A stretch of 64,000 nucleotides of DNA from Pseudomonas sp. PDM18 (GTDB lineage: Bacteria; Pseudomonadota; Gammaproteobacteria; Pseudomonadales; Pseudomonadaceae). This document shows, in pieces, positions 39,729-48,560 of the stretch (the first letter of the stretch is position 1; every line of letters starts with the position of its first letter). The notes under the pieces were generated by a model that worked only from the letters and a program-made list of their open reading frames with translations, was not told the DNA's origin and did no database searches. Position numbers and translations under genes: made by a program. The stretch lies in the NCBI RefSeq assembly GCF_014852585.1, contig NZ_JACVBX010000016.1, positions 1-64,000 on the forward strand, in the 5' to 3' direction.

Positions 39729-39816
39729 CCGCCCTTCATTTCAGACAGCTCCTACTGCACTTCGGAGTGTGTCTTGGCACCCTGCGCGACCTGTTCCTGC
39801 CTGTATCACCACAGTC

Positions 39817-41268
39817 ATGCGCTACGCCTCCATCGCCCGCATCCTTGGCGTGCTGCTGATGCTGTTCAGCACCACGCACCTGCCGCCGCTGCTGATCGAC
39901 CTGTACTACATCGAGTCGACCTGGCGCGCATTTACCCTGTCGTTCCTGGTTACCCTGCTGACCGGTCTGGCCATCTGGTGGCCGTTCCGCCAGCACAAGG
40001 ACGACCTGCGCATCCGCGACGGCTACCTGGTGACAGCGCTGTTCTGGATCGTCCTGGGCTCCTTCGGCGCCCTGCCGTTCGCCTTGTCGAGCGCGCCGCA
40101 CATGGGCGTGGTCGATTCGCTGTTCGAGTCCTTCTCCGGCCTTAGCACCACGGGCGCCACCGTGCTCACCGAGCTCGATGCGCTGCCCCACGCGATCCTC
40201 TACTACCGCCAGCAGCTGCAATGGCTGGGCGGGATGGGCATCGTGGTGCTGGCGGTGGCGGTGATGCCGATGCTGGGCATCGGCGGCATGCAGCTGTACC
40301 GCGCGGAAATGCCCGGCCCGCTGAAGGAGCACAAGCTCTCGCCGCGCATCGCCGATACCGCCAAGACCCTGTGGTTCCTCTACTGCGGCCTGACCCTGGC
40401 CTGCGCGCTGGCCTACTGGGCGGCGGGGATGAGCCTGTTCGACGCGATCGGCCACAGCTTCTCGACCATCGCCATCGGCGGCTTTTCCACCCACGACGCC
40501 AGCATCGGCTACTTCGACAGCCCGCTGATCGAGCTGATCTGCATGACCTTCCTGGTGATTTCCGGGATCAACTTCAGCCTGCACTTCCTCGCCTGGCGCC
40601 GACGCAGCCTGCGTCACTACCTGAAGGACACCGAGTGTCGGGCCTACCTCGGCATCCTGCTGGTACTGTTCCTGATCAGCGCGACAACGCTGGTGCTCAA
40701 GCATCACTACGACACGCCGCTGCAATCGATCCGCTACGCAGCGTTCATGGTGGTCTCGGTGGCGACCACCACCGGCTTCGGCCTCGCGGACTTCAGCACC
40801 TGGCCAACCTTGCTGCCCTACCTGCTGCTCTACAGCACCTTCATCGGTGCCTGTGCCGGTTCCACCGGCGGCGGCATGAAGGTGATGCGCATGCTGCTGG
40901 TCTATCGCCAGGGCATGCGCGAGTTCCTGCGCCTGCTGCATCCCAACGGGGTATTCCTGGTGAAGCTCGGGAGGCGCACCGTGCCCGATCGCGTGGTGGA
41001 ATCGGTGTGGGCATTCTTCTCGATCTACCTGCTCACCTTCGTCAGTCTCATGCTGGTGCTGCTGGCGCTGGGCGTGGATCAGCTCACCGCGTTCTCGACC
41101 CTCGCATCCTGCCTGAACAATCTTGGCCCGGCGCTGGGCGAGGCCGCAGTGCATTACGGCAGCCTGCCGGCCAGCGCCAAGCTGGTGCTGAGCCTCGCGA
41201 TGGTGCTGGGCCGACTGGAGGTGTTCTCCCTGCTGATCCTGCTGACGCCCGCCTTCTGGCGCACTTGA
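39817..41268 (+). CDS. trkH: Trk-type potassium transporter TrkH
   Basis: A 483-residue integral membrane protein with the four M1-P-M2 repeats of the TrkH/KtrB family, transporting K+ with TrkA. Pore-loop segments include ESFSGLSTTGATVLT, HSFSTIAIGGFSTHDAS, VSVATTTGFGLADF and a degenerate fourth loop in LASCLNNLGPALG. The start at MRYASIARILG gives the usual length of 483; the frame is open slightly further upstream. It follows trkA but beyond a terminator, so it may have its own promoter in the 126-bp gap. Confidence 0.95.
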   Translation: MRYASIARILGVLLMLFSTTHLPPLLIDLYYIESTWRAFTLSFLVTLLTGLAIWWPFRQHKDDLRIRDGYLVTALFWIVLGSFGALPFALSSAPHMGVVDSLFESFSGLSTTGATVLTELDALPHAILYYRQQLQWLGGMGIVVLAVAVMPMLGIGGMQLYRAEMPGPLKEHKLSPRIADTAKTLWFLYCGLTLACALAYWAAGMSLFDAIGHSFSTIAIGGFSTHDASIGYFDSPLIELICMTFLVISGINFSLHFLAWRRRSLRHYLKDTECRAYLGILLVLFLISATTLVLKHHYDTPLQSIRYAAFMVVSVATTTGFGLADFSTWPTLLPYLLLYSTFIGACAGSTGGGMKVMRMLLVYRQGMREFLRLLHPNGVFLVKLGRRTVPDRVVESVWAFFSIYLLTFVSLMLVLLALGVDQLTAFSTLASCLNNLGPALGEAAVHYGSLPASAKLVLSLAMVLGRLEVFSLLILLTPAFWRT

Positions 41269-41305
41269 ATGAGGCACAATGGCGGCCTGCTGACGGAGGC
41301 TCGCC

Positions 41306-41623
41306 ATGATCGACTCGCTGGAAAAGATGCTCGCCAAGGGCGTGGACAACTCGCTGCTGCGCTTCGGCCTGGGCAAGGGCTACCTGGACGCCGGCGACGC
41401 CGCCAGGGCCGCAGAGCACCTGCGCCGCTGCGTGGCGCAGGACCCGAAGTACTCCGCCGCCTGGAAGCTGCTGGGCAAGGCGCTGCAGGCTCAGGGCGAC
41501 CTGGACGGCGCCCGTACCGCCTGGACCGATGGCCTGGCCGCCGCCCTGGCCCACGGCGACAAGCAGGCAGAGAAAGAGATGACGGTATTCCTGCGCAAGT
41601 TGGACAAGGCAAAGGGCGCGTAA
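41306..41623 (+). CDS. small tetratricopeptide-repeat protein
   Basis: A 105-residue protein made almost entirely of TPR-like helices. LLRFGLGKGYLDAGDAARAAEHLRRCVAQDPKYSAAWKLLGKALQAQGDLDGARTAWTDGLAAALAHGD has the W/L-G-Y-A-P spacing of two to three repeats. No signal peptide. It probably serves as a protein-interaction adaptor in the cytoplasm. It corresponds in position to a conserved hypothetical gene after trkA in P. aeruginosa. Partner unknown. Confidence 0.88.
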   Translation: MIDSLEKMLAKGVDNSLLRFGLGKGYLDAGDAARAAEHLRRCVAQDPKYSAAWKLLGKALQAQGDLDGARTAWTDGLAAALAHGDKQAEKEMTVFLRKLDKAKGA

Positions 41624-41660
41624 GCGCCCTTTTTGAATCGCGCTCGGGGACGGAAGGCCC

Positions 41661-41740
41661 TGTAGGAGCGCGCTTGCTCGCGAACCGCCTGGCACCGGAG
41701 CCGCGGGGAAATCCGTTCGCGAGCAAGCTCGCTCCTACAA
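41661..41740. repeat. REP pair at the left edge of the ectoine cluster
   Basis: GTAGGAGCGCGCTTGCTCGC and the inverted GTTCGCGAGCAAGCTCGCTC with ACA following, about 30 bp apart, between the TPR gene and doeD (convergent). Confidence 0.88.
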
Positions 41741-41756
41741 GAAAACGGTCCGTACG

Positions 41757-43136
41757 TTAGAGAACCTCGCTGGCCACCGCATCCACCGCCGCCTTGGCGA
41801 TGCCGACGATCTCGTCCGCCTCGGCGCGGGTCAGCACCAGCGGCGGGGCGAAGCCGAGGATGTCGCCGTGGGGCATGGCGCGGGCGATCATGCCGCGCTC
41901 CAGGCAAGCCGCCGAGACCTTCGGGCCGACCTTCAGGGACGGGTCGAAAGGCCTGCGCGCCTCGCGGTCAGCCATGAATTCCAGTGCCGCCAGCATGCCG
42001 TCGCCGCGCACCTCGCCCACCAGCGGGTGGCCCTCGAAGGTCTGGCGCAGTTGCTGGTTGAGGTAGCCTCCGACTTGCGCCGCATTGGCGGTGATGTTTT
42101 CCCGTTCGAGGATGTCCAGGTTGGCCAGCGCCGCTGCCGCGCAGATGGGGTGGCCGGAGTAGGTCCAGCCGTGTCCCATGGCGCCTTCGCGGCTGGACGC
42201 GCTGTCAATCACATCCCACACCTTCTCGCCGACTATCACTGCCGACAGCGGCGCGTAGGCGCTGGTCAGGCCCTTGGCGGTGGTGATCAGGTCCGGGCGC
42301 ATGCCGTAGCGCTGGCTGCCCATCTTGTCGCCGACGCGGCCGAAAGCGCAGACCACCTCGTCGGCTATGAGCAGCACGTCGTATTTCGCCAGCACCGCCT
42401 GGATCGCCTCCCAGTAGCCCTTGGGCGGGACGATGATGCCGCCGGTGCCCATCACCGGTTCGCCGATGAAGGCCGCGACCGTGTCCGGCCCTTCGGCGAG
42501 GATCAGGTTCTCCAGTTCCTGGGCGCAGTGACGCACGAAACTGGCTTCGTCCATGCCGGCCGGGGCCTTGTAGAAGTGCGGGCAGAGGGTGTGCTTGACG
42601 CCCTCCACCGGCAGGTCGAAGTGCTGGTGGAAGCTCGCAAGGCCCGTGAGGCTGCCGGTGACGATGCCCGAGCCGTGGTAGCCGCGCTGCCGCGAGATGA
42701 ACTTTTTCTTCTGCGGCCGGCCCAGCACGTTGTTGTAGTAGCGCACCAGCTTGACCTGGGTTTCGTTGGCGTCGGAGCCGGAGAGGCCGTAGTAGACCTT
42801 CTTCATGCCCGCCGGCGCCCAGTCGCGGATGATCCGCGCGGACAGCTCGATGATCGCCTCGGAGGAGTGGCCCACATAGGTGTGGTAGTAGGCCAGCTGC
42901 GTGGCCTGCGCATGGATCGCGTCGGCGACCTCAGTGCGGCCGTAGCCGATGTTCACGCAGTACAGGCCGGCGAAGGCATCGAGCAGCTCGCGGCCCTGGT
43001 GATCGCGGATGCGCACGCCGGAAGCGCCGGTGATGATGCGCCCCGGCAGCGCGCCGCTGGCGTGGTCATGGGCGTGGGTCGACGGGTGCATGAAGTGTGC
43101 GCGGTCTTCCTCGAACAGCTTGGCGTAGTCGGTCAT
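41757..43136 (-). CDS. doeD: class III aminotransferase, probable L-2,4-diaminobutyrate transaminase (ectoine catabolism)
   Basis: A 459-residue PLP-dependent class III aminotransferase. The PLP lysine is in LITTAKGLTSAY (Lys288), with the upstream Asp in LLIADEVVCAFGR and the phosphate/ring region SGSDANETQVKLVRYY. In ectoine degradation DoeD converts L-2,4-diaminobutyrate to aspartate semialdehyde. The assignment rests on the cluster, since related SpuC/omega-amino acid transaminases look similar. The start at MTDYAKLF has GGGAGA upstream; the longer frame overlaps doeC. It is 16 bp downstream of doeC on the same strand. Class certain; substrate inferred from neighbours. Confidence 0.85.
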   Translation of the reverse strand: MTDYAKLFEEDRAHFMHPSTHAHDHASGALPGRIITGASGVRIRDHQGRELLDAFAGLYCVNIGYGRTEVADAIHAQATQLAYYHTYVGHSSEAIIELSARIIRDWAPAGMKKVYYGLSGSDANETQVKLVRYYNNVLGRPQKKKFISRQRGYHGSGIVTGSLTGLASFHQHFDLPVEGVKHTLCPHFYKAPAGMDEASFVRHCAQELENLILAEGPDTVAAFIGEPVMGTGGIIVPPKGYWEAIQAVLAKYDVLLIADEVVCAFGRVGDKMGSQRYGMRPDLITTAKGLTSAYAPLSAVIVGEKVWDVIDSASSREGAMGHGWTYSGHPICAAAALANLDILERENITANAAQVGGYLNQQLRQTFEGHPLVGEVRGDGMLAALEFMADREARRPFDPSLKVGPKVSAACLERGMIARAMPHGDILGFAPPLVLTRAEADEIVGIAKAAVDAVASEVL

Positions 43137-43152
43137 GGCGGTGGTCTCCCGG

Positions 43153-44610
43153 TCAGATGGCGCCGTGGTGCAGGGCGAAGTACTTGGTTTCGACGAAGGG
43201 CTCGAAGCCCTCGCTGCCGCCTTCGCGGCCAAGGCCCGAAGCCTTCATGCCGCCGAAGGGAATGGGGTGGCCGGTGAACCTGGCGCCGTTGACCGCCACC
43301 ATGGCGAACTCCAGGCGCCGCATCAGCGGCCAGATGTGATCCAGGCGTTGCCCACAAAGGTAGGCGGCCAGGCCGTACTCGGTGTCGTTGGCCTGCCGGA
43401 CGGCTTCGTCCAGGTCGTCGTACGCGCTGACGCCGGCGATGGGGGCGAAGTTTTCCTCGCGCCAGATGCGCATCTGCGGCGTGACATCGGCCAGCACGGT
43501 CGGCTGATGAAACCAGCCGCCCAGCGCATGCGGTTCGCCGCCGGCGAGCAGGCGCGCCCCCTGGGCGATGGCGTCCTGCACGCGCTCGCAGGTGACGTCG
43601 AAGGCGCCCTGGTGCATCAGCGGGCCGATCTGGCTGCGCGAGTCGCTGGCCGGACCGACGCGCAGTTCGCGCACGGCACGGGCGAAGCGCTGCAGGAAGG
43701 GTTCGTAGAGGTCGCGGGCGACCAGGATGCGGTTGGCCGCGCAGCAGTCCTGCCCGGAGGTCTGGAACTTGGCGTCGATGGCGAACTGCACCGCCTGCTC
43801 CAGATCGGCGTCGGCCAGCACGATGAAGGGCGCGTTGCCGCCCAGTTCCAGGGCGACTTTCTTCACGTCCTGGGCGGCAGCCTGCAGGACCAATTTGCCC
43901 ACGCGGGTCGAGCCGGTGAAGCTCACGGCGCGTACGCGGCCATCGCCGACCAGGGTTTCCATGGCCATCTGCGGCTCGCCCAGCACCACGTTGAACACGC
44001 CGGCGGGGAAGCCGGCTTCTTCCGCCAGTTGCGCCAGGGCGAAGGCGGAGTAGGGCGTCTCGTGGGCCGGCTTGACCACCACGGTGCAACCCGCGGCCAG
44101 GGCGGCAGCTGCCTTGCGGGTGATCATCGCCGAGGGGAAATTCCACGGCGTCAGCAGGGCGGCGACGCCGACCGGCTCGACCACCGTGCCCAGGTGTGCG
44201 TTGGGGATGTGGCTGGGAATGTTGCGGCCGTTCAACCGCCGCGCTTCCTCGGCGAACCAGGGGATGAAGCTGGCGGCGTAGTCGATCTCGCCAAGGGCTT
44301 CGGCCAGCGGCTTGCCCTGTTCCAGGCTGAGAATCTGCGCGAGGTCTTCGCGATGCTGGCGAATCAGCTCGGCCCAGCGGCGCAGCAGCTCGCCGCGTTC
44401 GTCCAGCGTGCGGGCTCGCCAGGCGGGGAAGGCGGCAGCGGCGGCGTCCACCGCGGCGACGATCTGCTCGCGGTCGAGCAGCGGCACATGGCCGATGGCT
44501 TCGCGGGTGGCGGGGTTGTCGACGGCGATGCTGGTGCCGCTCGCGCTGTGCAGCCAGTGGCCATTCACATAGCAGAGCGACTTGAACAGCAGGGGATGTG
44601 CGAAGGACAT
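43153..44610 (-). CDS. doeC: aldehyde dehydrogenase, probable aspartate-semialdehyde dehydrogenase (ectoine catabolism)
   Basis: A 485-residue NAD(P)-dependent aldehyde dehydrogenase close to succinate-semialdehyde dehydrogenases. The catalytic cysteine is in TSGQDCCAANR (Cys289) and the general base in KVALELGGNAPF (Glu255). The cofactor region TPWNFPSAMITRKAAAALAAGCTVVVKPA and FTGSTRVGKL are standard. With doeD directly downstream it should oxidise L-aspartate semialdehyde to aspartate, the last step of ectoine breakdown. By itself the sequence would be annotated GabD-like; the doe assignment is contextual. Confidence 0.85.
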   Translation of the reverse strand: MSFAHPLLFKSLCYVNGHWLHSASGTSIAVDNPATREAIGHVPLLDREQIVAAVDAAAAAFPAWRARTLDERGELLRRWAELIRQHREDLAQILSLEQGKPLAEALGEIDYAASFIPWFAEEARRLNGRNIPSHIPNAHLGTVVEPVGVAALLTPWNFPSAMITRKAAAALAAGCTVVVKPAHETPYSAFALAQLAEEAGFPAGVFNVVLGEPQMAMETLVGDGRVRAVSFTGSTRVGKLVLQAAAQDVKKVALELGGNAPFIVLADADLEQAVQFAIDAKFQTSGQDCCAANRILVARDLYEPFLQRFARAVRELRVGPASDSRSQIGPLMHQGAFDVTCERVQDAIAQGARLLAGGEPHALGGWFHQPTVLADVTPQMRIWREENFAPIAGVSAYDDLDEAVRQANDTEYGLAAYLCGQRLDHIWPLMRRLEFAMVAVNGARFTGHPIPFGGMKASGLGREGGSEGFEPFVETKYFALHHGAI

Positions 44611-44744
44611 GGCGGCGGCTCCCGGACGGTTGGCATGGAGACCATGTTAGGGGCCGGAGGCGCGCGGTTTTTTCCTAAGCGGGGGATGGCGGCGGCAAAT
44701 CTTTTCGCAGTTCTGCCGCCGCTGTTGGGCTTTTTCGGGTGGCG
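44611..44744. promoter_or_regulatory. doeC upstream region with a small dyad
   Basis: This 134-bp gap between doeC and yhhQ (same strand) holds the perfect dyad CATGG-AGA-CCATG at 44634-44646, about 24 bp upstream of the doeC start. It could be a regulator site (Lrp- or MocR-type) or chance; only the dyad itself is seen. Confidence 0.3.
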
Positions 44745-45392
44745 TCAGGCCGTGGCGGCGCGACGCAGGTTACGGGTGATGGCGCTGAGCAGCATGCCGT
44801 AGAGCGGCACGAAGAGCATCAGCATGACCGCCAGCTTCACGCCGTAGTCGACCCAGGCGATCTCCACCCAGTGCTCGGCCATGAAGGCGTTGTCGCTGTG
44901 CCAGAAAGCGATGGAGAAGAAGGTGAAGGTGTCCAGCAGGTTGCCGAACAGGGTCGAGACCACCGGGGCGATCCACCACTGGCGCATGCGCCGCAAGCGG
45001 TCGAAGACCTGGATATCGAGGATCTGGCCGAACACGTAGGCCAGGAAGCTGGCCAGGGAAATCCGCGCCACGAAGGTGTTGAATTCGCCCAGGGAGGCGA
45101 GCCCTCTGAAGGCGCCTTCCTGGAAGATCACCGAGATCACGTAGGACGCCAGCAGCGCCGGAATCATCACCCGCGCGATGACCAGCCGCGCCGGGCGCTT
45201 GCCGAGCAGGCGGACGGTGAGGTCAGTGGCCAGGAAGATGAACGGGAAGCTGAACGCGCCCCAGGTGGTGTGCCAGCCAAAGAGGGTCATTGGCAGCTGC
45301 ACCAGGTAGTTGCTGGCGATGATGATCAGGATGTGGAACGCGACCAGGCCGGCGAGTGCGCCGCGCCTTGCCGCCGGAAGGGATGCCGACAT
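44745..45392 (-). CDS. yhhQ: YhhQ-type queuosine precursor transporter
   Basis: A 215-residue integral membrane protein of the VUT/YhhQ family with six hydrophobic segments. It imports 7-cyano-7-deazaguanine or 7-aminomethyl-7-deazaguanine for queuosine tRNA modification. The family pattern FHILIIIASNYLVQLPMTLFGWHTTWGAFSFPFIFLATDLTVRLLGK and FGNLLDTFTFFSIAFW is clear. The start at MSASLPAARRG has AAGG upstream. It lies inside the ectoine gene set but has no evident link to it. It may simply mark the pre-insertion neighbourhood. Confidence 0.9.
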   Translation of the reverse strand: MSASLPAARRGALAGLVAFHILIIIASNYLVQLPMTLFGWHTTWGAFSFPFIFLATDLTVRLLGKRPARLVIARVMIPALLASYVISVIFQEGAFRGLASLGEFNTFVARISLASFLAYVFGQILDIQVFDRLRRMRQWWIAPVVSTLFGNLLDTFTFFSIAFWHSDNAFMAEHWVEIAWVDYGVKLAVMLMLFVPLYGMLLSAITRNLRRAATA

Positions 45393-45528
45393 GCTTTGGG
45401 CCTTTTTCGTCGATGGGGTGAGGGAACCCATGCCCGGCACCATGCCGAGCGGCGCGCATTGTATACGATCCGGACCTGGAAGTCAGGATTTGTTGGGCAA
45501 ATTTTGTTCAACCGCCGACGGGCGTTCA

Positions 45529-45622
45529 TGTAGGAGCGAGCTTGCTCGCGAACCCGCGCGGCACCGACGCCGCCGGGAAATCTGTTCGCGAGCAAGGACT
45601 GGGCGTCCCCCTCGGTCCTACG
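45529..45622. repeat. REP pair, right half a variant with an insertion
   Basis: GTAGGAGCGAGCTTGCTCGC on the left. The right half carries GTTCGCGAGCAAGGACTGGG then CGTCCCCCTCGGTCCTAC, i.e. an extra GC-rich block inside the REP. Located between doeX and yhhQ. Confidence 0.8.
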
Positions 45623-45640
45623 AAGAGCCGCATGAGTTTC

Positions 45641-45689
45641 CGCCGGATAGATAACGGCGGATAACCTGTTCCAGGTTATTCGCTCTACG
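45641..45689. repeat. partial copy of the GGCGGATAAC palindromic repeat
   Basis: CGCCGGATAGATAACGGCGG followed by ATAACCTGTTCCAGGTTAT, related to the fuller copies at 6606-6675 and 50654-50729. It lies partly over the last codons of doeX. Confidence 0.65.
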
Positions 45690-46173
45690 AAAGGCTCTGC
45701 TCCTGCGCCTCGGCGGGAATCGCTGCATCCAGTGTCTTGATCACCTTGGTGACGATGTAGGTGAAGTAGCGCTCGATGCCGACGTCCTCCAGCAGCAGTT
45801 GGTCGATGAAGCGCTGGTAGTGGTCGATGTCGCGCGCCTGGATCATCGCGATGTAGTCCACGCCGCCGCCGGTGGCGTAGCAGAAGCCCACCTCCGGCGC
45901 CTGCTGCAGGCGCTGCTCGAAGCGCTTCATGTCCTGCGCGGTATGCCGCGCCAGGGTGATTTCCACCAGCACCTGCTGCTGCTTGAACAACGCCGGCCAG
46001 TCGATCTGCGCGCGGTAGCCTTTGATCAGCCCGGCCTCCTCCAGCTTGCGCACACGCTCCCAGGCCGGACTGACCGAGAGGTTGATCGCCTCGGCCAGGC
46101 TCGACTTGGTGATGCGCCCGTCGCCGGCGAGGATGCGCAGGATCTTCAGGTCATAGCGGTCGAGCTTGATCAT
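45685..46173 (-). CDS. doeX: Lrp/AsnC family regulator of the ectoine cluster
   Basis: A 162-residue Lrp/AsnC regulator. The N-terminal HTH is MIKLDRYDLKILRILAGDGRITKSSLAEAINLSVSPAWERVRKLEEAGLIKGY and the C-terminal RAM domain contains VLVEITLARHTAQDMKRFEQRL and VDYIAMIQARDIDHYQRFIDQLL. Ectoine catabolic clusters in Halomonas and Ruegeria encode exactly such a protein (DoeX/AsnC) beside the doe/eut genes. It lies 17 bp downstream of doeB on the same strand. Family certain; the ligand (an ectoine intermediate) is inferred. Confidence 0.88.
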   Translation of the reverse strand: MIKLDRYDLKILRILAGDGRITKSSLAEAINLSVSPAWERVRKLEEAGLIKGYRAQIDWPALFKQQQVLVEITLARHTAQDMKRFEQRLQQAPEVGFCYATGGGVDYIAMIQARDIDHYQRFIDQLLLEDVGIERYFTYIVTKVIKTLDAAIPAEAQEQSLS

Positions 46174-46190
46174 GGCTGCCTCCGGCACAG

Positions 46191-47207
46191 TTAGCCGAGC
46201 ACCTCGGCGACCACCGCGAGGGTGTCGCCGCTCTGCACCAGGCCGGGAAAATGCCGCGCGGCGAGGATGCCGCTGCGCTTGGCGCGGTACTCCACCGGCG
46301 CGGCGCCGGTGCGCAACACATCGTGCACCCGCGCCAGCACCTCGCCGCGTTCGACGCGTTCGCCCAGGTCACGGCACATCTCCAGCAGGCCGCCGTGCTC
46401 ACTGGCGACGAAGCAATCGCCATCGGGCATGTCGAGCATCACCGACTTCGCCGGTTCGACTTCGCCGCGCAGGATGCCGGCCTGCACCAGTACATTGCGC
46501 ACGCCACGCCGGGCGATGGCCACGGTGCGCGCGCTGCTGCTGCCGCCGCCACCCAGTTCAGTGGTGACGAACAGCTTGCCTTGCTCCTCGGCGGCGCTGT
46601 CGTACATGCCCACCGCATCCAGCTCCAGCATGCGCATGGAATAGGGCGCGGCGAAGGCGCGCATCAGCGCCTCGCTGGCCTGCTGCTGGGCCTTGTCCGG
46701 CAGCACGTGGCAGGCGGCGAAGGGCAGGAAGTCGAGGGTGCGGCCGCCGGAATGGATATCCAGCACCACGTCCGCCAGCGGCAGCAGGTTGCGCTGGAAG
46801 TAGTCGGCGATCTTCTGCGTCACCGTGCCGTCCGGGCGACCGGGGAAGCTGCGGTTGAGGTTGCCGGCGTCGATCGGCGAGGTGCGCTTGCCGGCGAGGA
46901 ACGCCGGGGTGTTCATGAACGGCACGATGATCACCCGGCCGCGTACGTCCTCGGCGCGCAGTTCCTGGGCCAGGCGGCTGAGCGCCACCGGGCCTTCGTA
47001 TTCGTCGCCATGGTTGCCGCCGGTGAGCAGCGCGGTGGGGCCGTCGCCGTTCTTCACCACGCAGATCGGGATCATCACCGCACCCCAGGCTGAATCGTCC
47101 CGCGAGTAGGGCAGCTTGAGGTGGCCGTGCTGCACGCCGTCGCGCCGGAAGTCGACGCTGGCAGCGATGGGGTTCTCGCGCAGCGGCTTGTCGAGTGCAT
47201 GGGTCAT
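46191..47207 (-). CDS. doeB: N-acetyl-L-2,4-diaminobutyrate deacetylase (DoeB/EutE)
   Basis: A 338-residue zinc hydrolase of the succinylglutamate desuccinylase/aspartoacylase family. In ectoine degradation it deacetylates N-alpha-acetyl-L-2,4-diaminobutyrate to diaminobutyrate. Zinc ligands are in TGGNHGDEYEG (His66, Glu69) and VVLDIHSGG (His). NLNRSFPG and TTELGGGGSSSARTV are family motifs. The gene is 4 bp downstream of doeA and is flanked by doeX and eutC/eutB, which fixes the pathway. Regiospecificity (alpha rather than gamma isomer) follows from the known enzyme. Confidence 0.93.
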   Translation of the reverse strand: MTHALDKPLRENPIAASVDFRRDGVQHGHLKLPYSRDDSAWGAVMIPICVVKNGDGPTALLTGGNHGDEYEGPVALSRLAQELRAEDVRGRVIIVPFMNTPAFLAGKRTSPIDAGNLNRSFPGRPDGTVTQKIADYFQRNLLPLADVVLDIHSGGRTLDFLPFAACHVLPDKAQQQASEALMRAFAAPYSMRMLELDAVGMYDSAAEEQGKLFVTTELGGGGSSSARTVAIARRGVRNVLVQAGILRGEVEPAKSVMLDMPDGDCFVASEHGGLLEMCRDLGERVERGEVLARVHDVLRTGAAPVEYRAKRSGILAARHFPGLVQSGDTLAVVAEVLG

Positions 47208-47211
47208 CGCC

Positions 47212-48402
47212 TCACTCCTTCACGAACAGCTGGCGCGGGTAGTCGCAGAAGGTTTCCACGCCGCGCTCGGTGATGAGGATGCTTTCGGTGATTTCCAGGC
47301 CCCAGTCGTCCATCCACAGGCCGGGCATGAAGTGGAAGGTCATGCCCGCTTCGAGCACGCTGTTGTCGCTCGGGCGCAGGCTCATGGTGCGCTCGCCCCA
47401 GTCCGGCGGGTAGCTGATACCGATGGGGTAGCCGCAGCGGCTGTCCTTGTGGATGCCGAACTTCTCCAGCACGCCGAAGAAGGCGCGGGCGATGTCCCCG
47501 GTGGTGTTGCCGGGTTTGGCGGCATCCAGTCCGGCGGCGATGCCTTCGACCACGGCCTTCTCCGCGTCGAGGAAATGCTGGGGCGGCTTGCCCAGGAACA
47601 CCGTGCGCGACAGCGGGCAGTGGTAGCGCTTGTAGCAGCCGGCAATCTCGAAGAAGGTGCCGGCGCCGCGTTCGAAGGGCGTGTCGTCCCAGGTCAGGTG
47701 CGGCGCGCTGGCGTCGGCGCCGGTGGGCAGCAGCGGGACGATGGCCGGGTAGTCGCCGCCGTGGCCGTCCACGCCGAGGATGCCGGCGCTATAGATGTCC
47801 GCCACCAGTTCATTCTTGCGCATGCCCGGCTCGATGCACTCGACGATGTACGCGTGCATCCGTTCGACGATGCGCGCGGCAACGCGCATGTACTCGATCT
47901 CGCGCAGCGATTTCACCGCGCGCTGCCAGTTCACCAGGGCCGTGGCGTCGACGAATTTCGCGCTCGGCAGGTTGGCCTGCAGCGAGCGGAAGGCGGCGGC
48001 GCTGAAGTAGTAGTTGTCCATCTCCACGCCGATGGCCCGGTCGGACCAACCGCGCGCGGCGATGACCTCGCGGGACAGGTAGTCCATCGGATGGCGCTCG
48101 CTGGACTGCACGTAATGGTCGGGGTAGCCGACGATGTTGTCCGCCTGCATGAACACCGTGCGCCGCGCGCCGTTGGCGTCCTGGCCGCGACCGAACCAGA
48201 CCGGCTCGCCCTCCAGCGCCAGCAGCACGCACTGGTGTACGTAGAAGGACCAGCCGTCGTAGCCGGTGAGCCAGGCCATGTTCGACGGATCGGTGACCAG
48301 CAGCAGCTCGATGCCGCGCTGTTGCATGCTGGCGCGGACTTTGGCGATCCGCTGGGCGTATTCCTCCCGGCTGAAGGGGAGGTTGACGACGATTTCGGAC
48401 AT
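47212..48402 (-). CDS. doeA: ectoine hydrolase (DoeA/EutD)
   Basis: A 396-residue M24 pita-bread-fold enzyme that opens the ectoine ring to N-acetyl-2,4-diaminobutyrate. The N-terminal creatinase-like domain (IELLLVTDPSNMAWLTGYDGWSFYVHQ) precedes the M24 domain with IAGCYKRYHCPLSRTVFLG, GYPIGISYPPDWGE and GMTFHFMPGLWM. The start at MSEIVVNLPFSREEYAQRI is the known family start and has AGAGAGGA upstream. It follows eutC with a REP-containing gap of 158 bp and precedes doeB by 4 bp. Confidence 0.94.
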   Translation of the reverse strand: MSEIVVNLPFSREEYAQRIAKVRASMQQRGIELLLVTDPSNMAWLTGYDGWSFYVHQCVLLALEGEPVWFGRGQDANGARRTVFMQADNIVGYPDHYVQSSERHPMDYLSREVIAARGWSDRAIGVEMDNYYFSAAAFRSLQANLPSAKFVDATALVNWQRAVKSLREIEYMRVAARIVERMHAYIVECIEPGMRKNELVADIYSAGILGVDGHGGDYPAIVPLLPTGADASAPHLTWDDTPFERGAGTFFEIAGCYKRYHCPLSRTVFLGKPPQHFLDAEKAVVEGIAAGLDAAKPGNTTGDIARAFFGVLEKFGIHKDSRCGYPIGISYPPDWGERTMSLRPSDNSVLEAGMTFHFMPGLWMDDWGLEITESILITERGVETFCDYPRQLFVKE

Positions 48403-48438
48403 GCGGAAATCCTCTCTCGGTTTTTGTTTTTTGCTTTT

Positions 48439-48531
48439 GTAGGAGCGAGCTTGCTCGCGAACCCGCCCAGCGCTGGCGCCACCGGAAAATCTGTTCGCGA
48501 GCAAGGGCTAGGCGCCCCCTCGCTCCTACAG
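48439..48531. repeat. REP pair, right half a variant with an insertion
   Basis: GTAGGAGCGAGCTTGCTCGC at 48439 and, inverted, GTTCGCGAGCAAGGGCTAGG then CGCCCCCTCGCTCCTACAG. The extra block GGGCTAGGCGCCCCC splits the REP arm. It sits between eutC and doeA inside the operon. Confidence 0.88.
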
Positions 48532-48560
48532 GTTTTCCTGCATGAATCGGAGCCGAGTGG

